A stretch of DNA of 64,000 bases, taken from Streptomyces vinaceus (lineage in GTDB: Bacteria; Actinomycetota; Actinomycetes; Streptomycetales; Streptomycetaceae). This document shows, piece after piece, positions 50,705 to 63,219 of the stretch. The notes below the pieces were generated by a model that was not told where the DNA came from, ran no database searches, and worked only from the letters and a program-made list of their open reading frames with translations. The stretch is taken from contig NZ_CP023692.1 of NCBI RefSeq assembly GCF_008704935.1, positions 3,886,001 through 3,950,000 of the forward strand, read 5' to 3'. The translations under genes were made by a program, and so were the position numbers. Positions within the stretch are counted from its first letter, which is position 1. Every line of letters begins with the position of its first letter.

Positions 50705-50950
50705 GTGGCACGCGTCGTAGTCGACGTCATGCTCAAGCCGGAGATCCTCGACCCCCAGGGCCAGGCGGTGCAGCGTGCACTGCCGCGCCTGGGCTTCGAG
50801 GGCATCGCCGACGTCCGCCAAGGGAAGCGCTTCGAACTGGAAGTGGAGGGACCGGTCGACCAGGCCGCCCTCGACCGCATCCACAAGATGGCCGAAACGT
50901 TCCTCGCCAACACCGTCATCGAAGACTTCACCGTGAAGGTCGAGGCCTGA
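50705..50950 (+). CDS. purS: FGAM synthase subunit PurS
   Basis: An 81-residue protein with the PurS pattern: [40 protein letters not shown] and a C-terminal [13 protein letters not shown]. It forms a dimer that docks PurQ onto PurL and channels ammonia. GTG start with GGGAG eight bases upstream. Two bases separate it from purQ. Confidence 0.95.
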   Translation: MARVVVDVMLKPEILDPQGQAVQRALPRLGFEGIADVRQGKRFELEVEGPVDQAALDRIHKMAETFLANTVIEDFTVKVEA

Positions 50951-50952
50951 CG

Positions 50953-51629
50953 GTGACCACTCGCATCGGAGTCGTCACGTTCCCCGGAACGCTCGACGAC
51001 CGTGACTCGCTGCGCGCCGTCCGCCTCGCGGGGGCCGAGCCCGTCTCGCTGTGGCACCGCGACAAGGACCTGCACCAGGTCGACGCGGTCGTCCTCGCGG
51101 GCGGCTTCTCCTACGGGGACTACCTGCGCGCCGGAGCCATCTCCCGGTTCTCGCCGGTGATGGAGACCATCATCGAGCAGGCCAAGGCCGGCATGCCGGT
51201 CCTCGGCATCTGCAACGGCTTCCAGATCCTCACCGAGGCCCACCTGCTGCCGGGGGCGATGCTCCGGAACAACCACCTGCACTTCATCTGCCGCGACCAG
51301 AAGCTGCGGGTGGAGAACGCGGAGACCGCGTGGACCGGCGACTACACCGCCGGCCAGGAGATCTCCGTACCCCTCAAGAACGTGGACGGCCGGTACGTCG
51401 CCGACGAGCGCGTCCTCGACGAGCTCGAAGCCGAGGGCCGTGTGGCCTTCCGCTACGTCGACGTGAACCCGAACGGGTCGCTGCGCGACATCGCCGGCAT
51501 CACCAACGCCGCGGGCAACGTGGTCGGCCTCATGCCGCACCCCGAGCACGCGGTCGAGCCGCTGATCGGGACGGGCCGCACCGACGGCCTCCCGTTCTTC
51601 ACCTCGGTCCTGAAGAAGCTGGTCTCCGC

Positions 51630-51633
<4 letters not shown>
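50953..51633 (+). CDS. purQ: FGAM synthase glutaminase subunit PurQ
   Basis: A 226-residue class I glutamine amidotransferase. GTG start. The nucleophile Cys87 is in [10 protein letters not shown]; the His/Glu dyad is in [11 protein letters not shown]. It releases ammonia from glutamine for PurL. The stop overlaps the purL start (ATGA). The operon purS-purQ-purL is compact. Confidence 0.96.
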
Positions 51634-53879
<2,246 letters not shown>

Positions 53880-53892
53880 TCACGTGCTCCTT

Positions 53893-53940
53893 CCCGAGCC
53901 CCCGTCCGCAGACTCCTGGTCTTCCGGGCGGGGGCTCGGG
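53893..53940 (+). terminator. Terminator of purSQL
   Basis: CCCGAGCCCCCG and CGGGGGCTCGGG form a 12-bp stem around a 24-nt loop, 13 bases after the purL stop. Confidence 0.75.
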
Positions 53941-54007
53941 CGTTGCCGGACGCCGTCCGGTGTTGCGCGCCCGGCCGGTTGTCGGCCCCGGCGGATAGGG
54001 TCGGGCC

Positions 54008-54799
54008 ATGCCACCCGCCAAGAAGAGGGCGCGTACCTACGACGCCGCGAAGATCCGGGCCGCCGTCATCACGCAGTTCGGGCATGTCGCCGACGCGGTA
54101 GGGGAGTTGGGCGAGGAGCAGCTGGCGCGGCCCAGCGGGGTCGGCGGGTGGAGCGTCGCCGAGCTCGCCGCGCACATCGCGTGGATCGCGGATTCGCTGG
54201 CCGCCGGGCTGGCCCGGCCCCCGGCCGCCGTGCCGGAGCTGACGGCCGTCGAATGGCCCTTCGCCACGGCCTCGCTCGCCGGGAAGATCTCCGAGGCGGC
54301 CAAGGAGACCCTGGAGGGCGCTCCGCTGCCCGAGCTGTACGAGCGCGCCGGCGCCCGCATGGGCGAGGAACTGGCCGAGAACCCGGGCAGCCGCGTGCTG
54401 GACCTGTGGGTCGGGGACATGACCCTGGCGGACTTCCTGGTCACCCGCGCCGTGGAACTCGTGGTGCACACGGACGACCTCAACCGGGCGGCGGGCCTGG
54501 ACATCCCGATCGAGCGGCAGGCCCTGGCCGCCTGCACGCGGCTGCTCGCGGACGCCCTCGCGCTGAAGGCCCCGGGCGGCTCGGTGGAGGTACGGATCCC
54601 GCCGTTCGCGGTGGTCCAGTGCATCGAGGGGCCCCGGCACACCCGCGGCACCCCGCCGAACGTGGTGGAGACGGACCCGCTGACCTGGATCCGGCTGGCC
54701 ACCGGGCGTACGGACTGGGCCTCGGCGCTGGAGGAGGCGCAGGTCAGGGCCAGTGGCGAGCGGGCCGACCTGTCCGGGCTGCTCCCGGTCATGAGCTGA
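54008..54799 (+). CDS. DinB/maleylpyruvate isomerase-fold protein (TIGR03083-like)
   Basis: A 263-residue protein. The N-terminal domain has the mycothiol-dependent DinB-like helix bundle pattern: QLARPSGVGGWSVAELAAHI, then AWIADSLAAGLA. The middle helix FLVTRAVELVVHTDDLNRAA carries the conserved His-x-x-Asp. The C-terminal region (VEVRIPPFAVVQCIEG) resembles the associated sterol-carrier-like domain. In this family GW-x3-E-x2-AH and H-x-D-DL provide metal ligands. Mycothiol-linked detoxification is possible; substrate unknown. Confidence 0.75.
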   Translation: MPPAKKRARTYDAAKIRAAVITQFGHVADAVGELGEEQLARPSGVGGWSVAELAAHIAWIADSLAAGLARPPAAVPELTAVEWPFATASLAGKISEAAKETLEGAPLPELYERAGARMGEELAENPGSRVLDLWVGDMTLADFLVTRAVELVVHTDDLNRAAGLDIPIERQALAACTRLLADALALKAPGGSVEVRIPPFAVVQCIEGPRHTRGTPPNVVETDPLTWIRLATGRTDWASALEEAQVRASGERADLSGLLPVMS

Positions 54800-54835
54800 G
54801 GGGAACCGCCCGCGGGCCGGATCCGTCCCAGGGGC

Positions 54836-55648
54836 ATGCGTACGCCACGGCACCTCCCCGCCGCCCTCGTCGCCGTCCTTGTCCTGGCCGCGGCCACCGC
54901 CTGCAGTGACGGCGGTCCGCGCGGCACGCTTCCCGGCCACGGCTCGTCCGGGACCTGGTTCGTCCAGAGCGTGTCCACGGGCGGGAAGACCCTCACGGCG
55001 CCGCCCGTCGCGCAGGTCCACTTCCCCGCGTCCGAGTCCGAGCAGGCCACCGGCAACTACGGCTGCAACGGGTTCACCGCGGAGGTCACGTACGACGGCC
55101 CGGGCGCCATCACGCTGAAACCGGGCTCCACCACCGCCATGGCCTGCGAGAACACGGAGTTCGAGGCGGCCTTCGCCAAGCTCCTCACCGGCCGCCTCAC
55201 GCTGGAGCGCCGGTCGGACCGGCTCACCCTGAAGACCGCCGACGGGAGCACCATCGCGATGAGCTCGCAGCCCCCGGCCCCGGACGCCCCGCTCACCGCC
55301 ACCGCGTGGACGGTGACCTCCCTGGTCAGCGGCGGTACGGCCGCCTCCGTACCGGCCGAGGCGGCCGGCCGGGCCGTCTTCACGATCGCCCCCGACGGCG
55401 CCGCGAGCGGCAGCCTCGGCTGCAACCGCTTCAGTGCCAAGGCCGCCGTCGAGGGCCCCACGCTCTCCTTCGGTCCGCTGACCAGCACCCGGATGGCCTG
55501 CCAGGGTCCGCAGGGCGAGCTGGAGGCGAAGCTGACCGCCCTGTTCGGCAGCGGTCCGCTCACCTGGAAGGTCCAGGGCGCCACCCTGAACCTGACCGCG
55601 ACCGACGGCAACGGCCTGACCGCGACGGCGGCGTCGGCGGCGGAATGA
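54836..55648 (+). CDS. Lipoprotein with two META domains
   Basis: A 270-residue exported lipoprotein. The signal peptide ends with lipobox ATAC, Cys at about residue 23. Two META (HslJ-like) domains follow: domain 1 about residues 38-145 (GTWFVQSVSTGGKT, GNYGCNGFTAEVTY, TTAMACENTEFEAAF) and domain 2 about 155-262 (TAWTVTSLVSGG, GSLGCNRFSAKAAV, STRMACQGPQGELEAKL). Each has the usual Cys pair. META proteins are envelope-stress-related; precise role unknown. It follows the DinB-like gene in the same direction. Confidence 0.86.
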   Translation: MRTPRHLPAALVAVLVLAAATACSDGGPRGTLPGHGSSGTWFVQSVSTGGKTLTAPPVAQVHFPASESEQATGNYGCNGFTAEVTYDGPGAITLKPGSTTAMACENTEFEAAFAKLLTGRLTLERRSDRLTLKTADGSTIAMSSQPPAPDAPLTATAWTVTSLVSGGTAASVPAEAAGRAVFTIAPDGAASGSLGCNRFSAKAAVEGPTLSFGPLTSTRMACQGPQGELEAKLTALFGSGPLTWKVQGATLNLTATDGNGLTATAASAAE

Positions 55649-55687
55649 CCCGCCGCGAGGCCCGGCCGCGGAACCGGTGTCCGGGCG

Positions 55688-57136
55688 TCAGCCGGGGTAC
55701 GGCAGCAGTCCCGCGTCCACCTTCTCCCAGGCGGCGCGCAGTTCCGCCAGCCGGGCCGGCTCCAGCGCCGCCTTGTCGGCCTGTTCGCGGATGTCCCCGG
55801 CCAGGTTGAACAGCTGGTCCCTGCCCGTCTTGCCGCGGTAGTACTTCCAGTCCCCGCGGCGCAGGGCCCGCTCCCCGCGCACCCGCCAGAACAGGTTGCG
55901 CTCCGCGGTCCGCTCGCCGCGCAGCAGGTAGCCGGCCAGGCTCACCCCGTCCAGCGGGTGGGCCGGGTCGGGCCGGGTCCCCGCCAGCTCCAGCAGGGTC
56001 GCGGTCCAGTCCGGGGTGAAGACCGGCAGGTGGCTGACCTGGCCGCCGTCGATCCGGGCGGGCCAGCGCACGATGTTCGGCACCCGGATCCCGCCCTCCT
56101 GGAGGGAGGCCTTGTTGCCGGAGAGCGGCCAGTTGTACGAGAAGCGCTCGCCGCCGTTGTCGCTGGAGAAGAAGACCAGGGTGTCCTCCTCCTGGCCGGA
56201 GCGCTTCAGCGCCGCCAGCACCTTGCCGACCGAGCGGTCGAGGTCCTCGACCATCTCCTTGTACTTCTCGACCGAGCCGCCGTCCTGGTGCCACAGGGCC
56301 CGCGCGTCGCCCGCCTTGATCCGCCGCTCGACCTCGGCGCTCGCCTCGGTGTCCCCGTCGGCGATCCACGGCCAGTGCGGGGTGGTGAAGTTGAGGTTCA
56401 GCAGCCAGGGCTTGCCGTGGTGGTCGCGGGAGACGTACTCGCTCGCGCGCTCGGTGATGATCCGCGTGTAGTAGCGCAGGTCCTTGTACTCGGCGTCGCC
56501 CTCGTAGAGGTCGTACTCGCCGCCCAGGCCCAGCTTGGAGTAGTACTCCAGGGCCCCGCCGAAGTTGCCGAAGAACTCGTCCCAGCCCGACTTGGTGGGG
56601 CTGTAGTCGGGCAGGTAGCCGCAGTGCCACTTTCCGATCAGCGCGGTCGCGTAGCCGGAGGAGCGCAGCAGGGAGGCCAGCGTCGGGTGGGTGGGCTCCA
56701 GGCCCGCGCTCTTGTCGGCGATGGGCTCGGCGAGCCCGCCCGCGGTCCGGCCGGGGTAGCGGCCCGTGTACAGGCTGAACCGGGTGGGCGAGCAGGTGGC
56801 GGAGCCGGCGTAGGCGTCGGTGAAGCGGACGCCCTGGCGGGCCAGCCGGTCCAGGTTCGGGGTCTTGATGTGCGGGGAGCCGTACGAGGACAGGTCGGCC
56901 CAGCCCAGGTCGTCGCCGAGGATGAACAGGATGTTCGGGCGCCGGGACCGGCGGCCGCGGGCGGCCTGGAACGGGCGCTCCTGCGGGGTGCTCCCGGCGG
57001 CGTCGGAAGCGGCGTCGGAAGCGGCGTCGGAAGCGGCGGCCGGGCCGGCCCCGAGCCCCACCGCGGCGGCTGCGGCGGTCACTCCGACGGCACCTCCGAA
57101 CGCCCGGCGGGACAGATGGCTGTTGTACGAAGACAC
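55688..57136 (-). CDS. Tat-exported sulfatase
   Basis: A 482-residue arylsulfatase-family enzyme. GTG at 57134-57136 follows GGAG. A twin-arginine leader (LSRRAFGGAVGVTAAAAAVG) ends near ASDAA, followed by three direct SDAA repeats. Catalytic features: metal-binding Asp75-Asp76 (LFILGDDLGWAD), formylglycine site Cys115 in CSPTRFSLYTGR, GKWHCGY, and VFFSSDNGGERF. Cys must be converted to formylglycine by an FGE encoded elsewhere. The enzyme is probably exported after folding and maturation, hydrolysing sulfate esters outside the cell. Stands alone. Confidence 0.88.
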   Translation of the reverse strand: MSSYNSHLSRRAFGGAVGVTAAAAAVGLGAGPAAASDAASDAASDAAGSTPQERPFQAARGRRSRRPNILFILGDDLGWADLSSYGSPHIKTPNLDRLARQGVRFTDAYAGSATCSPTRFSLYTGRYPGRTAGGLAEPIADKSAGLEPTHPTLASLLRSSGYATALIGKWHCGYLPDYSPTKSGWDEFFGNFGGALEYYSKLGLGGEYDLYEGDAEYKDLRYYTRIITERASEYVSRDHHGKPWLLNLNFTTPHWPWIADGDTEASAEVERRIKAGDARALWHQDGGSVEKYKEMVEDLDRSVGKVLAALKRSGQEEDTLVFFSSDNGGERFSYNWPLSGNKASLQEGGIRVPNIVRWPARIDGGQVSHLPVFTPDWTATLLELAGTRPDPAHPLDGVSLAGYLLRGERTAERNLFWRVRGERALRRGDWKYYRGKTGRDQLFNLAGDIREQADKAALEPARLAELRAAWEKVDAGLLPYPG

Positions 57137-57494
57137 GGGAACTCCAAGACACGGCTCGGCGGCCCCGCCCCGGGCGCGCGCGGGACGGCGCGCGGCACGG
57201 CGGAGCGGGGCTCGGCGGAGCGAAAGGGAAAAAGGAAGCGGAGAGTTGTGGCTACGCGGAACAGCGACAGATGGCGCTCGCGACACGGACCAGGTCTACG
57301 TGGCGGCGCTCGACGAGGGTGACGGAACGGTCACCGAGAGGCTGCATGGGGCGAGAGCCTGTACGAATACCTTCGTAGATGTCAACAAAGGCTCCGAATA
57401 GCGAGACAGAGTCGTCCCGTCACCCTCTGTGCTGTGACATTTCCCGGCCGTCCCCAATTCGGACCAGTGGTCGATCTCGCCTACACTCGGGAGC
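57137..57494 (+). promoter_or_regulatory. purF upstream region with GTGAC/GTCAC repeats and leaderless promoter
   Basis: In this 358-base divergent gap, GGTGAC and GTCACC (57318-57335) form an inverted repeat with a 6-nt spacer, and GTCAC with GTGAC recur farther on (about 57418-57438). TACACT (57482-57487) ends seven bases before the purF GTG, fitting a leaderless start. No gene seen. Confidence 0.5.
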
Positions 57495-59012
57495 GTGCCT
57501 CGTGGTGATGGACGACTCAACCACGACCTGCTCCCCGGCGAAAAGGGCCCCCAGGACGCTTGCGGCGTCTTCGGTGTCTGGGCTCCGGGTGAAGAGGTCG
57601 CCAAGCTCACCTACTTCGGACTGTATGCGTTGCAGCACCGTGGACAAGAGTCCGCGGGTATCGCTGTGAGCAACGGTTCCCAGATCCTCGTCTTCAAGGA
57701 CATGGGCCTCGTTTCCCAGGTCTTCGACGAAACCTCTCTCGGCTCGCTCCAGGGTCATATCGCGGTCGGTCACGCCCGCTACTCGACCACCGGAGCCTCC
57801 GTCTGGGAGAACGCGCAGCCCACTTTCCGCGCGACCGCCCACGGCTCCATTGCCCTGGGTCACAACGGCAACCTGGTGAACACCGCCGAGCTCGCCGAGA
57901 TGGTCGCCGACCTCCCCCGTCAGGACGGCCGCGCCACCCAGGTGGCGGCCACCAACGACACCGACCTGGTCACCGCCCTGCTGGCCGGCCAGACGGACGA
58001 CGACGGCAAGCCCCTGACGATCGAGGAGTCGGCCACCAAGGTCCTCCCGAAGGTCAAGGGCGCCTTCTCGCTCGTGTTCATGGACGAGGGAACCCTCTAC
58101 ACCGCCCGTGACCCGCAGGGCATCCGCCCGCTGGTCCTCGGCCGCCTGGAGCGCGGCTGGGTGGTCGCGAGTGAGACCGCCGCCCTCGACATCTGCGGCG
58201 CCAGCTTCGTCCGCGAGGTCGAGCCGGGCGAGCTCATCGCGATCGACGAGAACGGTCTGCGGACCTCTCGATTCGCGGAAGCGAAGCCCAAGGGCTGTGT
58301 CTTCGAGTACGTCTACCTGGCGCGCCCGGACACCGACATCGCCGGCCGGAACGTCTACCTCTCGCGTGTCGAGATGGGCCGGCGCCTGGCCAAGGAAGCC
58401 CCCGTCGAGGCCGACCTGGTGATAGCGACGCCGGAATCCGGCACGCCCGCCGCCGTCGGCTACGCCGAGGCCAGCGGGATCCCGTACGGCTCCGGCCTGG
58501 TCAAGAACGCCTACGTGGGCCGGACCTTCATCCAGCCCTCGCAGACGATCCGCCAGCTGGGCATCCGCCTCAAGCTCAACCCCCTCAAGGAAGTCATCCG
58601 GGGCAAGCGCCTGGTGGTCGTCGACGACTCGATCGTCCGCGGCAACACCCAGCGCGCCCTGGTCAAGATGCTCCGCGAGGCCGGCGCGGCCGAGGTCCAC
58701 ATCCGGATCTCCTCGCCGCCGGTGAAGTGGCCGTGCTTCTTCGGCATCGACTTCGCCACCCGGGCCGAGCTGATCGCCAACGGCATGACGGTCGACGAGA
58801 TCGCCACGTCGCTCGGCGCGGACTCGCTCTCGTACATCTCGCTCGACTCGATGATCGAGGCGACGACCATCCAGAAGCCCAACCTCTGCCGTGCCTGCTT
58901 CGACGGCGAGTACCCCATGGAGCTGCCCGACCCGCAGCTCCTGGGCAAGCAGCTCCTGGAGAGCGAGCTGGCCGGCGGCACCGACGCCGCCGACGCGCTC
59001 CGGCGCCCGTAG
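57495..59012 (+). CDS. purF: Amidophosphoribosyltransferase
   Basis: A 505-residue enzyme for the first committed step of purine synthesis (PRPP plus glutamine to phosphoribosylamine). The N-terminal nucleophile is Cys23 in DACGVFGVW, so a 22-residue propeptide must be removed. The glutaminase part has LQHRGQESAGIAVSNG and GHARYSTTG. The PRPP-binding motif is VVVDDSIVRGNT. Cys in WPCFFGIDF and in NLCRACFDGEYP complete the [4Fe-4S] cluster of this class. No Shine-Dalgarno sequence at proper spacing; the message is probably leaderless. Confidence 0.96.
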   Translation: MPRGDGRLNHDLLPGEKGPQDACGVFGVWAPGEEVAKLTYFGLYALQHRGQESAGIAVSNGSQILVFKDMGLVSQVFDETSLGSLQGHIAVGHARYSTTGASVWENAQPTFRATAHGSIALGHNGNLVNTAELAEMVADLPRQDGRATQVAATNDTDLVTALLAGQTDDDGKPLTIEESATKVLPKVKGAFSLVFMDEGTLYTARDPQGIRPLVLGRLERGWVVASETAALDICGASFVREVEPGELIAIDENGLRTSRFAEAKPKGCVFEYVYLARPDTDIAGRNVYLSRVEMGRRLAKEAPVEADLVIATPESGTPAAVGYAEASGIPYGSGLVKNAYVGRTFIQPSQTIRQLGIRLKLNPLKEVIRGKRLVVVDDSIVRGNTQRALVKMLREAGAAEVHIRISSPPVKWPCFFGIDFATRAELIANGMTVDEIATSLGADSLSYISLDSMIEATTIQKPNLCRACFDGEYPMELPDPQLLGKQLLESELAGGTDAADALRRP

Positions 59013-59120
59013 CGCCGCGACCCGCGACCCCGGCTCCACCTGCGCCGGGCCCTGTCTTTACGAGTGCTTCTCCCAGGGCCCGGCACCACCCGCAGTAACG
59101 ACACGAAAGCTCTCCCTGTC

Positions 59121-60191
59121 ATGACAGAGAAGACCACCGGTGCCAGCTACGCAGCCGCGGGCGTGGACATCGAAGCCGGAGACCGCGCGGTCGAACTGAT
59201 GAAGGAGTGGGTGAAGAAGACGCAGCGCCCCGAGGTCCTCGGCGGCCTCGGCGGGTTCGCCGGCCTCTTCGACGCCTCCGCCCTCAAGCGCTACGAGCGC
59301 CCGCTGCTGGCCTCCGCGACCGACGGCGTCGGCACGAAGGTGGACATCGCCCGCCAGCTGGGCGTGTACGACACCATCGGCCACGACCTCGTCGCGATGG
59401 TCATGGACGACATCGTCGTCTGCGGAGCAGAGCCGCTCTTCATGACGGACTACATCTGCGTCGGCAAGGTGCACCCCGAGCGTGTCGCGGCGATCGTGAA
59501 GGGCATCGCCGAGGGCTGCGTCCTCGCCGGCTGCGCCCTGGTGGGCGGCGAGACCGCCGAACACCCGGGTCTGCTGGGCCCGGACGAGTTCGACGTGGCG
59601 GGCGCCGGCACCGGTGTCGTCGAGTACGACCGCCTGCTCGGCGCGGATCGCATCCGTACGGGTGACGCCGTCATCGCGATGGCATCGTCCGGCCTTCACT
59701 CGAACGGGTACTCGCTCGTCCGGCACGTCCTTTTCGACCGCGCCGGCATGTCGCTCGACCAGCACGTGGAGGAGCTCGGCCGGACCCTCGGCGAGGAGCT
59801 CCTGGAACCCACCAAGATCTACTCGCTGGACTGCATGGCTCTCACCCGTACGGCCGAGGTGCACGCGTACTCGCACATCACCGGCGGCGGGCTCGCGGCG
59901 AACCTGGCCCGGGTCATCCCCGACCACCTGCACGCGACGGTCGACCGTTCGACCTGGGCCCCGGGCGCGGTATTCGACCTGGTCGGCAAGGCCGGCCGGG
60001 TGGAGCAGCTGGAGCTGGAGAAGACCCTGAACATGGGCGTCGGCATGATGGCCGTGGTCCCGCAGGAGTCGGTGGACGTGGCTCTGACCGCGCTGGCCGA
60101 CCGGGGCGTGGACGCCTGGGTCGCGGGAGAGATCCTGGACCGGGGCGACCGCGGCGAGAGTGCGACCCTGACCGGTTCCTACGCGAGCTGA
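59121..60191 (+). CDS. purM: Phosphoribosylformylglycinamidine cyclo-ligase (AIR synthetase)
   Basis: A 356-residue ATP-dependent enzyme closing the imidazole ring (FGAM to AIR). Motifs: SYAAAGVDIEAGDRAVELMK, GGFAGLFDASALKRY, DGVGTKVDIARQLGVYDTIG, MVMDDIVVCGAEPLFMTDYI, VGGETAEHPG, GLHSNGYSLVRHV and HITGGGLAANLARVIP. ATG start. It lies about 108 bases after purF, same direction, and probably shares its message, although the spacing allows its own promoter. Confidence 0.96.
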   Translation: MTEKTTGASYAAAGVDIEAGDRAVELMKEWVKKTQRPEVLGGLGGFAGLFDASALKRYERPLLASATDGVGTKVDIARQLGVYDTIGHDLVAMVMDDIVVCGAEPLFMTDYICVGKVHPERVAAIVKGIAEGCVLAGCALVGGETAEHPGLLGPDEFDVAGAGTGVVEYDRLLGADRIRTGDAVIAMASSGLHSNGYSLVRHVLFDRAGMSLDQHVEELGRTLGEELLEPTKIYSLDCMALTRTAEVHAYSHITGGGLAANLARVIPDHLHATVDRSTWAPGAVFDLVGKAGRVEQLELEKTLNMGVGMMAVVPQESVDVALTALADRGVDAWVAGEILDRGDRGESATLTGSYAS

Positions 60192-60193
60192 GC

Positions 60194-60240
60194 AGCACTG
60201 AACCCGGTCCGGGGCGATGCCCTGGACCGGGTTCAGTGCT
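60194..60240 (+). terminator. Strong intrinsic terminator of purF-purM
   Basis: A 17-bp perfect stem (AGCACTGAACCCGGTCC and complement) with a 13-nt loop starts two bases after the purM stop and is followed by TTTTT, one of the few clear U-runs in the window. Confidence 0.95.
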
Positions 60241-60295
60241 TTTTGCGGTTTTTGCGTTGTGACTCGTGCAGACGCGAAAGAGACGCCGAAGGGCG

Positions 60296-60562
60296 TCAAG
60301 CGCCGCGACGCTGTGCCGACGGACCGGACTCTTCGTCCTCGTCGTCGTCATCATCGCTGTTGTACAGATCCGCGTACTTGGCGTACGGGTCGTCGTCGTC
60401 CAGATCGTCATCGACTTCGACCGGCTCGCTGACAGGCAGCAGCGGTTCCGTCGGCGATGCGCCCAGCTCATTGGCCAGACGCGAGAGGTCAGTCCCGCCG
60501 CTGTTGTACTTCAGCTGGCGGGCGACCTTTGTCTGCTTGGCCTTGGCCCGGCCGCGCCCCAT
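60296..60562 (-). CDS. DUF3073 protein
   Basis: An 88-residue protein. The conserved part is the basic N-terminus MGRGRAKAKQTKVARQLKYN followed by SGGTDLSRLANELGAS. The C-terminal half is an acidic, disordered run of Asp (about residues 50-80), with DPYAKYADLYN embedded. It is conserved across actinobacteria with no known function. The +/- charge split is typical of nucleic-acid-associated small proteins. The 60563-60843 gap after it shows no gene. Confidence 0.85.
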   Translation of the reverse strand: MGRGRAKAKQTKVARQLKYNSGGTDLSRLANELGASPTEPLLPVSEPVEVDDDLDDDDPYAKYADLYNSDDDDDEDEESGPSAQRRGA

Positions 60563-60843
60563 GGCTCGACCCCCTCGGTGACGGGGCTCGACGGCCCCAG
60601 AGTCTGACACGCGTTCATGGTTCGGAGCGGGCTCTCCGTGGAGAGACCGTCCGTAGGGGTTTAACGGTACCTGCTTCCGCGGCCATACGGTACGCCGCCC
60701 GCATGACGTGCCCCGGTGCAGGACCAATGAGGCGCCCCGTCCTCGCTGGTCAGCTGCGATTTTAACCCTTTCCTGGCGGGCGACCCGCCGAAGTGCAGTG
60801 AGTTCCGTCTCGCCGCAACCCCGGCGGGCGCACGCAGGGGGTC

Positions 60844-61956
60844 CTACAGGGCCGGGGCCGAGCCCTTCGCGGCCTTCGCGGCGCGGGCGTCAGCCATGCG
60901 CTGCTCGGCGATCCGGTCGGCCGCGGCGGCCGGCGGAATACCGTCAGCCTTCGCACGAGCGAAGATTTCGAGGGTGGTGTCGAAGATCTTCGTGGCCTTC
61001 GCCTTGCACCGGTCGAAGTCGAAGCCCCGGAGCTCGTCGGCGACCTGGATGACTCCGCCCGCGTTCACCACGTAGTCGGGCGCGTAGAGGATCCCGCGGT
61101 CCGCGAGGTCCTTCTCGACGCCCGGGTGGGCGAGCTGGTTGTTCGCGGCGCCGCACACGACCTTGGCGGTCAGGGCGGGGACCGACTCGTCGTTCAGCGC
61201 ACCGCCGAGCGCGCAGGGGGCGTAGATGTCCAGGCCCTCGGTGCGGATCAGCGCGTCGGTGTCCGCCACCGCGGTGACCTGGGGGTGCTTGTCGAGGACG
61301 CGGCGCAGCGACTCCTCGCGCACGTCCGTGATGACGACCTCGGCGCCGTCCTCCAGGAGGTGCTCGACGAGGTAGTGCCCGACCTTGCCCACGCCGGCCA
61401 CGGCGACCTTGCGGCCGCGCAGCGTCGGGTCGCCCCACAGGTGCTGGGCGCTGGCCCGCATGCCCTGGAAGACGCCGAAGGCGGTGAGGACCGAGGAGTC
61501 GCCCGCGCCGCCGTTCTCGGGGGAACGGCCGGTCGCCCAGCGGGTCTCGCGCGCCACGACGTCCATGTCCGCCACGTAGGTGCCGACGTCGCAGGCCGTG
61601 ACGTAGCGGCCGCCGAGGGACTCCACGAACCGGCCGTAGGCCAGCAGCAGTTCCTCGGACTTCAGTACGTCGGGGTCGCCGATGATGACGGCCTTGCCGC
61701 CGCCGAGGTCGAGACCGGCGAGGGCGTTCTTGTACGACATGCCGCGCGACAGGTTCAGCGCGTCGAGGACGGCCTCCTCGTCCGAGGCGTACGCGTGGAA
61801 GCGCGTACCGCCGAGGGCGGGGCCCAGGGCGGTGGAGTGGATCGCGATGACGGCCTTCAGGCCGGAGGCTCGGTCCTGGCACAGCACGACTTGCTCGTGG
61901 CCGCCCTGTTCGCTGCGGAACAGGGTGTGCAGGACGCCGTCGGTCATTTCGGTCAC
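60844..61956 (-). CDS. vdh: Valine (branched-chain amino acid) dehydrogenase
   Basis: A 370-residue Glu/Leu/Phe/Val dehydrogenase. I chose GTG at 61954-61956 because GGGAG lies eight bases upstream; ATGs at 61971 and 61947 are alternatives. Features: [44 protein letters not shown] with the catalytic Lys, and the Rossmann loop [20 protein letters not shown]. It deaminates valine, leucine and isoleucine to 2-oxo acids with NAD, feeding precursors for branched fatty acids and polyketides in Streptomyces. The Ala-rich C-terminal tail is long. Confidence 0.92.
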   Translation of the reverse strand: MTEMTDGVLHTLFRSEQGGHEQVVLCQDRASGLKAVIAIHSTALGPALGGTRFHAYASDEEAVLDALNLSRGMSYKNALAGLDLGGGKAVIIGDPDVLKSEELLLAYGRFVESLGGRYVTACDVGTYVADMDVVARETRWATGRSPENGGAGDSSVLTAFGVFQGMRASAQHLWGDPTLRGRKVAVAGVGKVGHYLVEHLLEDGAEVVITDVREESLRRVLDKHPQVTAVADTDALIRTEGLDIYAPCALGGALNDESVPALTAKVVCGAANNQLAHPGVEKDLADRGILYAPDYVVNAGGVIQVADELRGFDFDRCKAKATKIFDTTLEIFARAKADGIPPAAAADRIAEQRMADARAAKAAKGSAPAL

Positions 61957-62139
61957 GGTGGTGACTCCCATGGAAGAGATGCGGCGGAATGACGCCCGCC
62001 CTGCGGGTGGGGGAGGGCGTGCTGGGAGCAGAGTAAGACCTCCGGGCCGTGCGTAGGCGACCTGTCCGGAGATCGGAACGCTCCGGGGGTGCGGGGCGCC
62101 CGGAGAGTAGCTCCCGGCGGGGCGGGGGAGTACGAGAGC

Positions 62140-62994
62140 GTGAGCGAATCCTCCGACCCCAAGCTGCCCGCGGCGCGCTCGGCGCCGACCGTCCCGTACG
62201 CCTCCTACCTGCGCGTCTACGAGCCCCTGGCGGCCTTCTCGGAGCCGGAGCGCACGCACTGGGCCTCGTACGCGCGGCGCGGCGTGGTGGCGACGGCCCA
62301 GGACGAACTGCGTCGCTCCCTCTCCGACTTGGTCCGGGTCCCGGTGGTCGGGGTGCCGGCGCACGAGAGCGCGGACGCCTTCACGGCGGAGGTGGACGGG
62401 GTGCTGCTGGTCTGCCCCTGGCGGACCAGACTGCGCGGCTGGCTGGCGCTCCAGGAGCTCGTCGACCAGTTCCCGCTCCCGGTGCTGGACGCGGCCCTCC
62501 CGCCGGGTGTGCGGCGCCGGGCGGCCGAGGAGTACGAGCGCTGGCGCGAGCGGAACCCCGACGCGCGCCCGTGGATCCGTACCGGGGTGTGGCAGGTGCC
62601 GCTGCGCTGGTTCGTGCTGGTGGCCGACGAGGAGCGGGAGTACCTGCCGGGCGAGCGGCTGCGCTACCGGACGCCGATGGTGCAGGCCCGGCGGCGGCTC
62701 GCGCGGGCCCTGCGGATCCTGCGGGCGGCCGAGGGGTACGGGGGGCTCGCGGAGGGGCTGGTGGACGTCGGCAGCTGGCTGGAGGAGTTCCACCCGCGTT
62801 CGATGGTCGAGCTGGACTACGCGGGCCTGGTGCACGCGCTGCCGGCGGAGCGGCTGCGCACCGACCGGTCGGCCCGGGAGGTGGCGGTGGGGATCGCGGC
62901 GCTGGGGGCCGGGGACGCGGACGCGGCGGCGGAGGCGTACGCGGAGCTGGCCGAACGCTGGCGGGAGGTCCGGGAGAGACTGTTCGCGAACTGA
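62140..62994 (+). CDS. Conserved Streptomyces protein upstream of bldC, unknown function
   Basis: A 284-residue soluble protein, GTG start after GGGGGAG. It has no signal or membrane helix. Notable segments: [20 protein letters not shown] at the N-terminus, [40 protein letters not shown] and a C-terminal helical stretch [20 protein letters not shown]. High content of Arg, Glu and Leu suggests a helical protein. It lies between vdh (divergent) and bldC and has no known motif I can name. Confidence 0.72.
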   Translation: MSESSDPKLPAARSAPTVPYASYLRVYEPLAAFSEPERTHWASYARRGVVATAQDELRRSLSDLVRVPVVGVPAHESADAFTAEVDGVLLVCPWRTRLRGWLALQELVDQFPLPVLDAALPPGVRRRAAEEYERWRERNPDARPWIRTGVWQVPLRWFVLVADEEREYLPGERLRYRTPMVQARRRLARALRILRAAEGYGGLAEGLVDVGSWLEEFHPRSMVELDYAGLVHALPAERLRTDRSAREVAVGIAALGAGDADAAAEAYAELAERWREVRERLFAN

Positions 62995-63219
62995 CCCCCG
63001 GAGTGACCCCCGAGGTACTCCGTCACGACACTTTCGGGCCTTAGTTCCAGGACCTACGTCCCGATACGGGCCATTGACTCAAGCGTGACGGACCGCACTA
63101 TCTACACCCTTGCGCCCTTCCCCTACCCTCGTGCCAAAATAGGACAAGGAGTCCGGGGAGGGTTCCTTCCACCCAACTTTGGGCGGAATGCTCGGCATTG
63201 CACTCTACGGGGGGTCCTG